64,000 nt of DNA from Mangrovimonas yunxiaonensis (lineage in GTDB: Bacteria; Bacteroidota; Bacteroidia; Flavobacteriales; Flavobacteriaceae), in contig NZ_JPFK01000007.1 of assembly GCF_000733475.1 (NCBI RefSeq), positions 116,001 to 180,000 on the forward strand. Reading direction: 5' to 3'. Below, in pieces: positions 39,568-48,216 of the stretch. The notes under the pieces are model-generated. The model was not told the DNA's origin and made no database searches. It was given only the letters and a program-made list of their open reading frames with translations. Position 1 is the stretch's first letter, and every line of letters begins with the position of its first letter. A program made the translations under genes and the position numbers.

Positions 39568-40854
39568 ATGTCAGATAAAGCTACGTTAGAAATTAATGGT
39601 CAAAAGCATGAATTCCCTCTAATTACTGGTACAGAAAATGAAGTTGCCATAGATATTAAAACGTTAAGAGGGGTTACAGGTGGTGTTACCACCATAGATC
39701 CAGGATATAAAAATACAGGATCGTGTGAGAGTGCCATTACCTTTCTTGATGGTGAAAAAGGAATTTTAAGATATAGAGGATATGCTATTGAGGACCTTGC
39801 CGAAAAGGCAGATTTCCTTGAGGTGGCTTATTTATTGATTTTTGGCGAGCTTCCAAATAAAGAACAGTTAGACAAGTTTCATACAGACATAAAGAAACAC
39901 TCTGTAGTTGATGATGATGTTAAGAAAATTCTAGACGCTTTTCCTAAGTCGGCGCACCCAATGGGCGTGTTGTCTTCGTTAACAAGTGCGCTAACAGCAT
40001 TCAACCCATCTTCTGTAAATGTAGATTCAGAAGAAGATATGTACAATGCTATTGTAAGAATTTTAGGGAAATTCCCAGTTTTGGTGGCTTGGGCCATGCG
40101 TAAAAAGTTAGGTTTACCACTAGATTATGGCGATAGCTCTTTAGGTTATGTAGAGAACGTTTTAAAAATGATGTTCAAGCAACCTAACGAAGACTATAAA
40201 ATAAACCCAATTGTTGTTGATGCTTTAGATAAATTATTAATCCTTCATGCAGATCACGAGCAAAACTGTTCTACATCAACAGTGCGCATTGTAGGTTCTT
40301 CACACGCTGGATTGTTTGCTTCGCTTTCGGCTGGTATTTCTGCCCTTTGGGGACCCTTACATGGTGGTGCCAACCAAGCAGTATTAGAAATGTTAGAAGC
40401 GATTAAAGAAGATGGTGGCGATACCAAAAAATTCATGGGTAAAGCTAAGGACAAAGAAGATCCGTTCCGTTTAATGGGCTTTGGTCATCGCGTTTACAAG
40501 AATTTCGACCCTAGAGCTAAGATTATCAAAAAATCGGCAGACGAAGTGTTGGAAGATTTAGGGGTTGAAGATCCTATTTTAGGAATAGCCAAAGGCTTGG
40601 AGCAAGAAGCTTTGAACGACGATTACTTTGTAAAGCGTAAGTTGTACCCTAATGTCGATTTCTATTCAGGAATTATCTATAAGGCTATGGGCATTCCTGT
40701 AGAGATGTTTACTGTAATGTTTGCTTTAGGAAGATTACCAGGTTGGATCGCTCAATGGCGTGAGATGCGCTTGAAAAAAGAACCAATAGGTCGCCCAAGA
40801 CAGGTATATGTTGGTGAAAATCTAAGGGATTTTAAAACCATAGATAACAGATAA
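39568..40854 (+). CDS. gltA: Citrate synthase (type II)
   Basis: A 428-residue TCA-cycle enzyme condensing oxaloacetate and acetyl-CoA. Length and the N-terminal beta-rich extension (about residues 1-45) identify the type II, NADH-sensitive-like hexameric branch. Active-site regions: SSHAGLFASLSAGISALWGP followed by LHGGANQAVLEML, and FGHRVYKNFDPRAKI; the C-terminal GRLPGWIAQWREM and RIGRPRQVYVG-like end are standard. Monocistronic. Confidence 0.97.
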   Translation: MSDKATLEINGQKHEFPLITGTENEVAIDIKTLRGVTGGVTTIDPGYKNTGSCESAITFLDGEKGILRYRGYAIEDLAEKADFLEVAYLLIFGELPNKEQLDKFHTDIKKHSVVDDDVKKILDAFPKSAHPMGVLSSLTSALTAFNPSSVNVDSEEDMYNAIVRILGKFPVLVAWAMRKKLGLPLDYGDSSLGYVENVLKMMFKQPNEDYKINPIVVDALDKLLILHADHEQNCSTSTVRIVGSSHAGLFASLSAGISALWGPLHGGANQAVLEMLEAIKEDGGDTKKFMGKAKDKEDPFRLMGFGHRVYKNFDPRAKIIKKSADEVLEDLGVEDPILGIAKGLEQEALNDDYFVKRKLYPNVDFYSGIIYKAMGIPVEMFTVMFALGRLPGWIAQWREMRLKKEPIGRPRQVYVGENLRDFKTIDNR

Positions 40855-40873
40855 TATTAAAAAAATGTACATC

Positions 40874-40906
40874 AAAAAGCTTCATAGGCCTTATGGAGCT
40901 TTTTTT
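40874..40906 (+). terminator. Terminator after gltA
   Basis: AAAAAGCTTCATA pairs with TATGGAGCTTTTT (one T-G wobble), loop GGCCT, then Ts. Confidence 0.85.
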
Positions 40907-40920
40907 ATTTTATTTCCTTT

Positions 40921-41835
40921 ATGTTAAAGCTAAATGTTAATAACGAAACGGCCAGATTACGTGCAGTAGTTTTAGGAACGGCAAAAAGCAATGGGCCAGT
41001 ACCCAAGGCAGAGGATACCTACGATCCCAAATCACTTCAGCATATAAAAGCGGGTACTTACCCCAAAGAAGCCGATATGGTAAAGGAAATGGAAGCCGTA
41101 GCACGCGTATTCGAAAAATACCATGTTACCGTTTTCCGCCCAGAGATTATCGAAGATTACAACCAGATTTTTTCTAGAGACATCGCTTTTGTAATCGATA
41201 ACAAGTTTATAAAGGCCAACATTCTTCCAGATCGCGATAGAGAGTACGAAGCCATTAAACATGTTGTGTCGCAAATTCCCCAAGAAGATGTTATTGTTTT
41301 ACCAGAGGCCTGCCATATTGAAGGTGGCGACGTTATGCCTTGGAACGACTATATTTTTATAGGCACCTACTCTGGCGCGGATTATTCTAGTTACATTACA
41401 GCCAGAACAAACACACAAGCTGTCGAGGCCATTAGAGAATTGTTTCCAAATAAAGTGGTAAAATCCTTCGAATTGCGAAAATCCAATACCGATCCTAAAG
41501 AGAATGCACTTCATTTAGACTGTTGTTTTCAGCCTATAGGAAAAGACAAGGCTATTATTCATAAAAATGGCTTTTTAATAGAAGAAGAATACCAGTGGTT
41601 GGTTGATTTTTTTGGAAAGGATAAGGTGTTCGAAATTACAAAAGAAGAAATGTACCAAATGAACAGCAACATATTTTCCATTTCGGAAGATGTGATCATT
41701 TCAGAAAAAAACTTTACTAGGCTAAATACTTGGTTGCGTGAGCAAGGGTTTACCGTAGAGGAGGTGCCGTATGCCGAGATTGCCAAGCAGGAAGGGTTGT
41801 TACGCTGTTCTACTCTGCCACTAATAAGAGATTAG
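40921..41835 (+). CDS. Dimethylarginine dimethylaminohydrolase-like enzyme
   Basis: A 304-residue guanidino-group-modifying enzyme (arginine deiminase/amidinotransferase fold). The catalytic triad residues are recognisable: an acid in CHIEGGDVMPW, His in ENALHLDCCFQP and Cys near the C terminus in LLRCSTLPLIRD. Members hydrolyse dimethylarginine or arginine to citrulline; the exact substrate is not evident. Many Bacteroidota carry it next to TCA or arginine genes. Its stop overlaps the convergent YceI stop by 4 bp. Confidence 0.8.
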   Translation: MLKLNVNNETARLRAVVLGTAKSNGPVPKAEDTYDPKSLQHIKAGTYPKEADMVKEMEAVARVFEKYHVTVFRPEIIEDYNQIFSRDIAFVIDNKFIKANILPDRDREYEAIKHVVSQIPQEDVIVLPEACHIEGGDVMPWNDYIFIGTYSGADYSSYITARTNTQAVEAIRELFPNKVVKSFELRKSNTDPKENALHLDCCFQPIGKDKAIIHKNGFLIEEEYQWLVDFFGKDKVFEITKEEMYQMNSNIFSISEDVIISEKNFTRLNTWLREQGFTVEEVPYAEIAKQEGLLRCSTLPLIRD

Positions 41836-42353
41836 TTAACAACGCAAGTAATGGTTACGTTGGCCTCTTCGCCAACTCGTAACGTGCCAAAGTCCTGGCC
41901 AATGTTATAGTCAAACCGGTTAATGGTAAATTGCCCTTTAAACGTATTGTTTTTAAACGTAAAGGGAATGCTAACGGTTTTTGTAATGCCGTGCATGGTT
42001 AAAAGACCAACGGTGGTATAGCCTTTCATGGTTTTCGCTATGCGAGTGGATTTAAAGCAAATGTTAGGATAGGTTTCAACCTCAAAAAAATCGGGATCTT
42101 TTAGGTGTGCATCACGTTTTTTGTTTCCTGTATCTACCGTTGAAGGCGCAATGCAAATATCAAAACTAGACTGATTAAGATTTTCTGGGTTGAAGGAAAA
42201 ATCGCCTTGCATACCGGTAAAAGTGCCTTTTATATTAAAAAGGCCACCGCCTTTTATTTTAAACTCTACCTTAGAGTCTTTAGAGACAATTTCTTGGGCC
42301 GAACAAACCAACTGCAAGGCCAAAAAGCAAACCAAACTAAAAAATATCTTCAT
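41832..42353 (-). CDS. YceI-family periplasmic protein
   Basis: A 173-residue lipocalin-like protein with signal peptide MKIFFSLVCFLALQLVCSAQ. Typical features: VEFKIKGGGLFNIKGTFTGM, FDICIAPSTVDTGNKKRDAH, LKDPDFFEVETYPNICFKST, LLTMHGITKTVSIPFTF. YceI proteins bind isoprenoid-type lipids in the periplasm; the role here is unknown. Single gene between convergent and co-oriented neighbours. Confidence 0.9.
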   Translation of the reverse strand: MKIFFSLVCFLALQLVCSAQEIVSKDSKVEFKIKGGGLFNIKGTFTGMQGDFSFNPENLNQSSFDICIAPSTVDTGNKKRDAHLKDPDFFEVETYPNICFKSTRIAKTMKGYTTVGLLTMHGITKTVSIPFTFKNNTFKGQFTINRFDYNIGQDFGTLRVGEEANVTITCVVN

Positions 42354-42403
42354 GATGTGAAAGTTAATGGTTGGATACTAAAAATAAGCAAAATAATTCG
42401 ATT

Positions 42404-44476
42404 TTAGCCTTCAACCTTCTCAGGAAAGTACATGTTTATAAGTTTGTACAGCCGTTCTTTAACAAATGGTTTGGTAAGGTAGTTTGTCATGCCGCTTTTC
42501 ATGGCTTTTTCAATGGCATCGGTTGTAACGTTTGCCGAAAGTCCAATAATAACAACTTGGTCGTTTACTTTTCTAATGTTTTGGGTGGCTTCGTAACCAT
42601 CCATTTCGGGCATGTGGATGTCCATAAAAATAATATGGTAGTCGTTAACTTTGGTTTTCTTTAAAGCCTCAAGACCGTTATTAGCGACATCTACATTTAT
42701 GTTTACTTCTTCGAGAAGCTTTCTAAGAACGATAACGTTTATTTTGTTGTCATCGACCACCAAAATATTGAGGTGTGATAAGGACAAGCTATCAAGCGGT
42801 TTTTTAACAATGTTTTCTTGATTTTCACATATTTTAAACATAGCTGTAAAAACAAAAGTGCTGCCTTCGTTTTCAGAGCTTTCAACGGTAATGTCTCCAT
42901 TTAGCAGCTCGGCAAACTCTTTACTAATGGCTAGGCCTAAACCACTGCCTTCATGCTGTTTTTTTAAGCTGCTGTCTATTTGTATAAACCTTTTAAAAAT
43001 GCTGTTTAGCTTGTTGTTAGGTATGCCTACGCCAGTATCTTTTACAACCACTCTTACGTTTAACCTATCATCTAAAATATGCTCGCAGTAGGTAATGTCT
43101 ATTCCGCCTTTAGGGGTGAATTTTAAGGCGTTTTTTAAGATGTTGGTTACAACCTGAGAAAACTTGTTTTTATCGCCTTTAACTTTTATACCGCCATTTT
43201 TAATAAAATCGGTTTTTAAGTAAAGGCCTTTGTCTATAAACTGCAGTTGAAAAGTGTCGGTAATTTCCCTAACTTTTTTTAAGGGGATAAAGGCGGTTTC
43301 TTCTAGGGTAACCGTGCCAGATTCAATTTTATGAATTTCGAGAATATCGTTAACAATAGCCAATAGACTTTTAGACGATTTCCCCATAAGATTAATGTAC
43401 TCCTTTTCACGATCGTTAAACTCGCTTTGCTTTAAAATTTGAAGAAACCCTAAAATGGCGTGTAGGGGCGTTCTAATTTCATGACTCATATTAGAGAGAA
43501 AGTCTGTTTTGGCTTTAGAGGCGTCTTCGGCCCTCTTTTTTTCTTTCTTTAAACGTAGGTTTAAATTAGCCAAACGTGTGTTTCCTTCAAGAGCTCTTTG
43601 GGTTTCTTTTAGGGATTTGTGATAAAAATAAATAAGCAAGCTAAGCATAAACGACAAAGCCACCCCAAAGATTAAGGTATAATTAATAAATGCCGTTTCG
43701 TTTGTTGATGAGAGCAACTCATTAGTAGGGTGTAGCCTTAACTCCCAATTTTGCCCTTTTAGCTTGTCGGCCTCTAAGGTGTTTGTAAAGGTATACTCAT
43801 CGCCAACGTTTGCTTTATTGGCTAGGTTGTAGGTGTAAAAGGAGGTGCCGTTATCGTCTATTAATTCTATGCAATAGTTTTCAAGTCCGCTGGTAAATTC
43901 GTTAAAGCTGGTTGTGAAATCCATTCCTGCCGAAACAGTACCCTGAAGTTTATTGTTGTAGTACGTGGGGATATCGATTAGAAAAGCATCTCCACCTTGA
44001 GTCATTTTAGACCACGAGGTAATGTTTATTGTTTTGTTGGTGGTATGTTTAACCCAATCGTTTTTTCGGTAATCAATTTTTGAAATGTCTAGGCCAAGAG
44101 CATTTTCATTCCCTTTTAAGGGGGTTATTTTTTTTATGACCATGGTGGTGTCTATCCATTCAATAAATTTTATTGTTTGCGATTGACTTAAGATCATGTT
44201 GGTTTCTTTTGCCCAATAATTATGAAACCTACCGTTAGATACTTCTAGTCTGGTTTTAAGGTTTTCAAGCCTTTGAACCTCTTTGTTTATGGTTTTAATA
44301 AACTCTTTGGTAGAAATATTTCCGGTTAATTGTATTTGCTCCTTAACCCTTATTTGGTAATCACTTATCGATTTTTCCCATATAAAAAAGGCAACGGTAG
44401 ACAGCCCAAAAAATATAATAATGGGTATGATAAGAATGTTCTTACCAGAGGTTAGTGTTTGGGTTAAATTCTTCAT
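42404..44476 (-). CDS. Hybrid sensor histidine kinase with CHASE-like sensor
   Basis: A 690-residue inner-membrane kinase. TM1 about 14-33; periplasmic sensor about 35-262, resembling a CHASE domain (FLIDIPTYYNNKLQGTVSAG); TM2 about 263-286; coiled coil 287-325; HisKA with phosphorylated His332 in FLSNMSHEIRTPLHAILGF; HATPase with N box NILKNALKFTPKGG, DTGVGIP and GSGLGLAISK; C-terminal receiver with DD575-576-type acid pocket (ILVVDDNKINV) and Asp619 in IIFMDIHMPEMDG. No partner regulator is adjacent, so it is an orphan. Confidence 0.92.
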   Translation of the reverse strand: MKNLTQTLTSGKNILIIPIIIFFGLSTVAFFIWEKSISDYQIRVKEQIQLTGNISTKEFIKTINKEVQRLENLKTRLEVSNGRFHNYWAKETNMILSQSQTIKFIEWIDTTMVIKKITPLKGNENALGLDISKIDYRKNDWVKHTTNKTINITSWSKMTQGGDAFLIDIPTYYNNKLQGTVSAGMDFTTSFNEFTSGLENYCIELIDDNGTSFYTYNLANKANVGDEYTFTNTLEADKLKGQNWELRLHPTNELLSSTNETAFINYTLIFGVALSFMLSLLIYFYHKSLKETQRALEGNTRLANLNLRLKKEKKRAEDASKAKTDFLSNMSHEIRTPLHAILGFLQILKQSEFNDREKEYINLMGKSSKSLLAIVNDILEIHKIESGTVTLEETAFIPLKKVREITDTFQLQFIDKGLYLKTDFIKNGGIKVKGDKNKFSQVVTNILKNALKFTPKGGIDITYCEHILDDRLNVRVVVKDTGVGIPNNKLNSIFKRFIQIDSSLKKQHEGSGLGLAISKEFAELLNGDITVESSENEGSTFVFTAMFKICENQENIVKKPLDSLSLSHLNILVVDDNKINVIVLRKLLEEVNINVDVANNGLEALKKTKVNDYHIIFMDIHMPEMDGYEATQNIRKVNDQVVIIGLSANVTTDAIEKAMKSGMTNYLTKPFVKERLYKLINMYFPEKVEG

Positions 44477-44500
44477 GTTTGTTTTGGGGCAAAAAGCTAA

Positions 44501-44521
44501 AGAAGTTATAACATAACTTCT
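44501..44521 (-). terminator. Possible weak terminator after lysS
   Basis: AGAAGTTAT and ATAACTTCT form a nine-pair stem with a three-nt loop; on the minus strand it is followed by TTTAGCTTTTT, an imperfect U-tract. Confidence 0.5.
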
Positions 44522-44545
44522 CTAGCGAAACATAAAAATCTAAAA

Positions 44546-46237
44546 TTATAAAATTTCTACAAATAAACCAGCATCGGTTTTGTTAACTTTAGCTAATCCA
44601 TTCTTGGTTAAGCCTTTAATGGATTTATCCCATTTTTTATTGCTTAAGCCTGATAGCTCTTTTAACTGATCTAATGCTATGGGAGTGTGGGCTTTTAATA
44701 GCGAAAGCACGGCTTTTTCTTCTTCGGTTAATTCTGGTGCTTTCTTTTCTGGTTTCATTTGAGGGAAGAACAGCACCTCTTGAATGGATTGGTTGTTGGT
44801 TAAAAACATAATTAAACGGTCCATACCTATTCCCATTCCCGAAGTAGGAGGCATACCATATTCTAAGGCGCGCAAGAAGTCGTAATCGATAAACTGTGTT
44901 GCTTCATCATCGCCACGATCGGCCAGTTTTAGCTGGTGCTCAAAGCGTTCTCTTTGGTCTATTGGGTCGTTTAGCTCTGAATAGGCATTGGCAATTTCCT
45001 TACCGCAAACCATCAGTTCAAAACGTTCTGTTAATTCTGGATTGTCGCGGTGCTCTTTACACAGCGGGCTCATTTCCTTTGGGTAGTCGGTAATAAAAGT
45101 AGGTTGTATGTAGTTGCCTTCGCACTTTTCGCCAAAAATCTCATCGATTAATTTACCTTTGCCCATGGTGTCATCAACTTCTATTCCCATGTTTACAGCA
45201 GCTTGGCGAATCTCGTCTTCAGATTTTCCTGTAATATCAAAGCCTGTAAATTCTTTAATAGAATCGGCCATAGTGATTCGCTTGTATGGGGCTTTAAAGT
45301 CTATTTCATGTTCGCCAAAAGTGGCCTTCGAGGTACCATTAACGGCAATGGCACAATGCTCTAACAGCTTTTCACAAAAATCCATCATCCAGTTGTAGTC
45401 TTTATAGGCAACATAAATTTCCATGGCGGTAAATTCTGGATTGTGGGTGCGGTCCATCCCTTCGTTACGGAAGTTTTTAGAGAATTCGTAAACCCCATCA
45501 AAGCCTCCTACAATAAGTCGCTTTAAATACAGCTCGTTGGCAATACGCATATACAACGGGATGTCTAAAGAATTGTGATGTGTTATAAAAGGGCGTGCGG
45601 CGGCACCTCCTGGAATGGGTTGTAAAATAGGGGTTTCAACTTCAAAATATCCGGCATCGTTAAAAAATTGACGCATGGCGTTAAAGAGTTTTGTGCGTTT
45701 TACAAAAACATCTTTTACATTAGGGTTTACAACCAAATCGGCATAACGTTGTCTGTAGCGTTGCTCGGGGTCATCAAACTTATCGTGTATAAGGCCATCG
45801 GCATCTACCTTTGGTAAGGGCAATGGCTTTAAGGCTTTGCTTAGAAGTGAAAAATCTTTAACCATAATGGTTTTTTCGCCAACTTGCGTGGTGAACAATT
45901 CGCCTTCTACACCTATAAAATCGCCTATATCGAGCAGTTTTTTATAAATGTCGTTGTATTTGGTTTTGTCTTCGCCGGTACAAATTTCGTCTCTGTTAAA
46001 ATAAACCTGAACTCGACCTTCGCTGTCTTGTAACTCGGCAAAAGAGGCTTTACCTTGAATACGACGCGACATAAGCCGTCCGGCAACAACTACTTTTTTG
46101 CCTTCTTCAAAACGCTGTTTAATACTTGTTGAGGTGTCTTGTACGGGGTATAAATCTGCTGGGTAGGGATTTATGCCCAACGCTCTCAATTTTTCTAATT
46201 TTTCTCTTCTTACTACTTCTTGTTCTGAAAGTTGCAT
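44546..46237 (-). CDS. lysS: Lysyl-tRNA synthetase (class II)
   Basis: A 563-residue enzyme that charges tRNA-Lys. Anticodon-binding OB domain (about 55-145: GRLMSRRIQGKASFAELQDS); catalytic motifs: motif 1 around FNDAGYFEVETPILQPIPGG, motif 2 FRNEGMDRTHNPEFTAME, motif 3 GMGIGMDRLIMFLTN. The last ~65 residues (after QEVLFFPQMKPEKK) form an extra domain, ELTEEEKAVLSLLKAHTPIA to FVEIL, that looks like a winged helix and makes it longer than the ~505-residue E. coli enzyme. The ATG at 46243 would add two residues. TAATTTTG (46281-46288, minus) is a -7 box. Confidence 0.97.
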   Translation of the reverse strand: MQLSEQEVVRREKLEKLRALGINPYPADLYPVQDTSTSIKQRFEEGKKVVVAGRLMSRRIQGKASFAELQDSEGRVQVYFNRDEICTGEDKTKYNDIYKKLLDIGDFIGVEGELFTTQVGEKTIMVKDFSLLSKALKPLPLPKVDADGLIHDKFDDPEQRYRQRYADLVVNPNVKDVFVKRTKLFNAMRQFFNDAGYFEVETPILQPIPGGAAARPFITHHNSLDIPLYMRIANELYLKRLIVGGFDGVYEFSKNFRNEGMDRTHNPEFTAMEIYVAYKDYNWMMDFCEKLLEHCAIAVNGTSKATFGEHEIDFKAPYKRITMADSIKEFTGFDITGKSEDEIRQAAVNMGIEVDDTMGKGKLIDEIFGEKCEGNYIQPTFITDYPKEMSPLCKEHRDNPELTERFELMVCGKEIANAYSELNDPIDQRERFEHQLKLADRGDDEATQFIDYDFLRALEYGMPPTSGMGIGMDRLIMFLTNNQSIQEVLFFPQMKPEKKAPELTEEEKAVLSLLKAHTPIALDQLKELSGLSNKKWDKSIKGLTKNGLAKVNKTDAGLFVEIL

Positions 46238-46280
46238 GCTCATTATATTTTAATAGGTTGCCTTTTGTGACAAACGTGTG

Positions 46281-46288
46281 CAAAATTA
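46281..46288 (-). promoter_or_regulatory. -7 box TAATTTTG before lysS
   Basis: A perfect TAnnTTTG box on the minus strand about 40 nt before the lysS start; no TTG at 19 nt. Confidence 0.4.
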
Positions 46289-46357
46289 CGCTATTTCAAA
46301 AAATTAACATGCAACTTGATGTAGGAATTTAGCAATTGGCAAGAAGCAAAAACCGAT

Positions 46358-46773
46358 TTATTTTTCTGCTAGATTGGGATTTAAAACTTCCCCTTTTATT
46401 CTTAACGTTTTGGCGCTTTCTACTGCATTGGATATAACCGTAATGGTCTTTTTAAATGCGCCAACTCTATTTGTGGCATAATGTACCTTTATCTCGCTTG
46501 TTTCGCCTGGCATGATAGGTGTTTTGGCATAAGACGGTACGGTACACAGGATGTTTTTACGTTAGAAATAACAATAGGTGCACGGCCTGTATTGGTAAAC
46601 ATAAATGTGCGGTCGCCATTGGCATGTTGCTTTATGGTGCCGTAATCTATTTCTTCTGTCTCGAAGGTAAGAACTCCTAGGTTGTTGTCTTTTAAGACGG
46701 CTTCTTGCGCGTAGTTAGACAAAAATGTTAAGAAACAAATACATGTTAATGCGGTTGATTTAAGTGTTTTCAT
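46358..46773 (-). pseudogene. DUF1573 protein gene broken by a frameshift
   Basis: The first frame encodes signal peptide MKTLKSTALTCICFLTFLSN, then DYGTIKQHANGDRTFMFTNT and RAPIVISNVKTSC, the DUF1573 pattern. At about 46550 the frame breaks; the rest of the family, VPSYAKTPIMPGETSEIKVH then YATNRVGAFKKTITVISNA and a normal stop at 46358, is in another frame. Family members read SCGCTVP at this place; here the DNA runs TCCTGTGTACC, as if four bases (TGGN) of TCC-TGT-GGN-TGT-ACC were lost. The intact protein would be about 139 residues. Frame 1 alone stops at 46489 after junk residues. Either a recent mutation or a sequencing error. Confidence 0.8.
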
Positions 46774-46881
46774 AATGTTTTAAATTTATTGATTACAAAA
46801 ACAAACATCTTTAAAATGCGGGTAAAAAGACAGAAAAGCCAGGATGAAATGGGTACTAGTACCTAGGTTAATTTTTTGTAA

Positions 46882-47934
46882 TCACTTTGTAAACAATGAC
46901 TTAGCCTCTTCTCTAGACTGCACGTTTAATTTTCTGTAAACATTGTTTACGTGGGTTTTTACTGTGCTTAAACTAATAAAAAGCGTTTTGGCAATTTCCT
47001 TATTGGTCTTTTCTTCCAACAAAAGGTCGAGAACTTTTTGTTCTTGGTTGGTAAGCGTTTCCTTTATGATTGATTTTTTTTTGGTTTTGTGCTTTTTTAA
47101 TATGCTCCATAACCAGGCATTGCCTAGCAAGGATAAAACCAACAAGGCATAAATAATGAAGTGTTTGTTTGAGATTGAAGCGCCGCTTTTTTGAATGCTA
47201 TATTTATCTGAAGCGAGTTCGTTTTCGTATTGTGCGGTATAGGTAAGGTCTGGGTAGCGTTTTTTTAAGCGGTTTAATAGCTTGTCGTAATAAGGGTTGT
47301 TTTCAAGATCCTTAAGGTAGTATTCGTGAAGGTCGTGACTGCGGTTAGACAGAAATGCATAAATGTAAAGCTCTGCAAGCGGTTCGTTAAGTTGTTCGCC
47401 ATACGATTGAAATGTTTTAAACCACTTTTTGTTGTTTAGTTTTCGACTGGCTTCACTTCTAAACTCACCATAGGCAAATTTCATGTCATCCTTTAAAGAA
47501 TCAATTTTAACAAGGGCTGCCGTTTTGGGGTTGGTCGCGTTTATGTTGCAAAACATTTGTTTGTCGAAAGAGAAGGGAAATACCACGGTATCGTTATTTT
47601 TTGCTATAAAAACAATCTCTTTACTATCGTCGCAATGGCCGTTAAAATGGTTGGCGCTTTGCTCGTCATCAAAACAATTATCGACGTGTATTCTGTAAAT
47701 TCTGTTATCGTTTTCAAGTTCGTTTCCCGTAAACTCAAAATACCCAAGGCTGTCTGTATTAATTTTAGAAATGATTTGCTCGTAATAAACTCCAGAGATT
47801 TTCCGGTAGTCTTCAATTACAGACAAGTACACATTGTTATGCCATTGCTTGTGGTTTACGTGCCCACTAAAACTATATTGTGCGCTGGCACAGCTAACCC
47901 ATAATAAAAAACCGAGGATAAAAGCGTTTTTCAT
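46882..47934 (-). CDS. Membrane-spanning LuxR-type transcriptional regulator
   Basis: A 350-residue one-component regulator. Signal peptide MKNAFILGFLLWVSCASAQ; periplasmic region about 20-257 with a beta-sandwich-like first half (SFSGHVNHKQWHNNVYLSVI) and helices after 140; TM 258-279 (FIIYALLVLSLLGNAWLWSI); basic linker; LuxR-type HTH 294-345 (LTNQEQKVLDLLLEEKTNKE, then FISLSTVKTHVNNVYRKLNV). It could sense an envelope signal and bind DNA while membrane-anchored. The downstream DUF1573 pseudogene, 108 nt away, may once have been its target or partner. Divergent from the Pmp3-like gene. Confidence 0.8.
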   Translation of the reverse strand: MKNAFILGFLLWVSCASAQYSFSGHVNHKQWHNNVYLSVIEDYRKISGVYYEQIISKINTDSLGYFEFTGNELENDNRIYRIHVDNCFDDEQSANHFNGHCDDSKEIVFIAKNNDTVVFPFSFDKQMFCNINATNPKTAALVKIDSLKDDMKFAYGEFRSEASRKLNNKKWFKTFQSYGEQLNEPLAELYIYAFLSNRSHDLHEYYLKDLENNPYYDKLLNRLKKRYPDLTYTAQYENELASDKYSIQKSGASISNKHFIIYALLVLSLLGNAWLWSILKKHKTKKKSIIKETLTNQEQKVLDLLLEEKTNKEIAKTLFISLSTVKTHVNNVYRKLNVQSREEAKSLFTK

Positions 47935-48028
47935 AACTCTAAACTACTATTTTTATTTTAAAATGGGGCTGTAACAAATTCAAAAAGAGAACGTCCTATA
48001 CGTACATCAATCAACAAACAAAATTATT

Positions 48029-48187
48029 ATGAGTTTTTGGAGAGTGTTACTTTCTATTTTATGCCCGCCTTTAGCTGTTTTAGATAAGGGTTGCGGATCT
48101 ATTTTTATTGTATTCTTGCTTTGGCTTTGTGGCTGGGTTCCTGGGGTTATTGCCGCTTTGGTAATTTTAAACAATCCTAAAAGTTAA
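48029..48187 (+). CDS. Pmp3/YqaE-family small membrane protein
   Basis: A 52-residue, two-helix hydrophobic protein: SFWRVLLSILCPPLAVLDKG, then FIVFLLWLCGWVPGVIAALV. The CPPLAV and GWVPGVIxAL signatures are those of the Pmp3/YqaE (UPF0057) family, linked to membrane potential and salt or cold stress. It lies in the gap between the divergent LuxR-type gene and lipB, 29 bp before the lipB ATG. Confidence 0.85.
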   Translation: MSFWRVLLSILCPPLAVLDKGCGSIFIVFLLWLCGWVPGVIAALVILNNPKS

Positions 48188-48216
48188 GCCATAATTTTTC
48201 CGTAATTTTGTACGCT

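Noticed and set aside
44501..44521. ATAACTTC arms resembling a recombination (lox-like) site
   Set aside because: The arms are short, the spacer is only three bases and there is no recombinase nearby; a hairpin after lysS explains it better.
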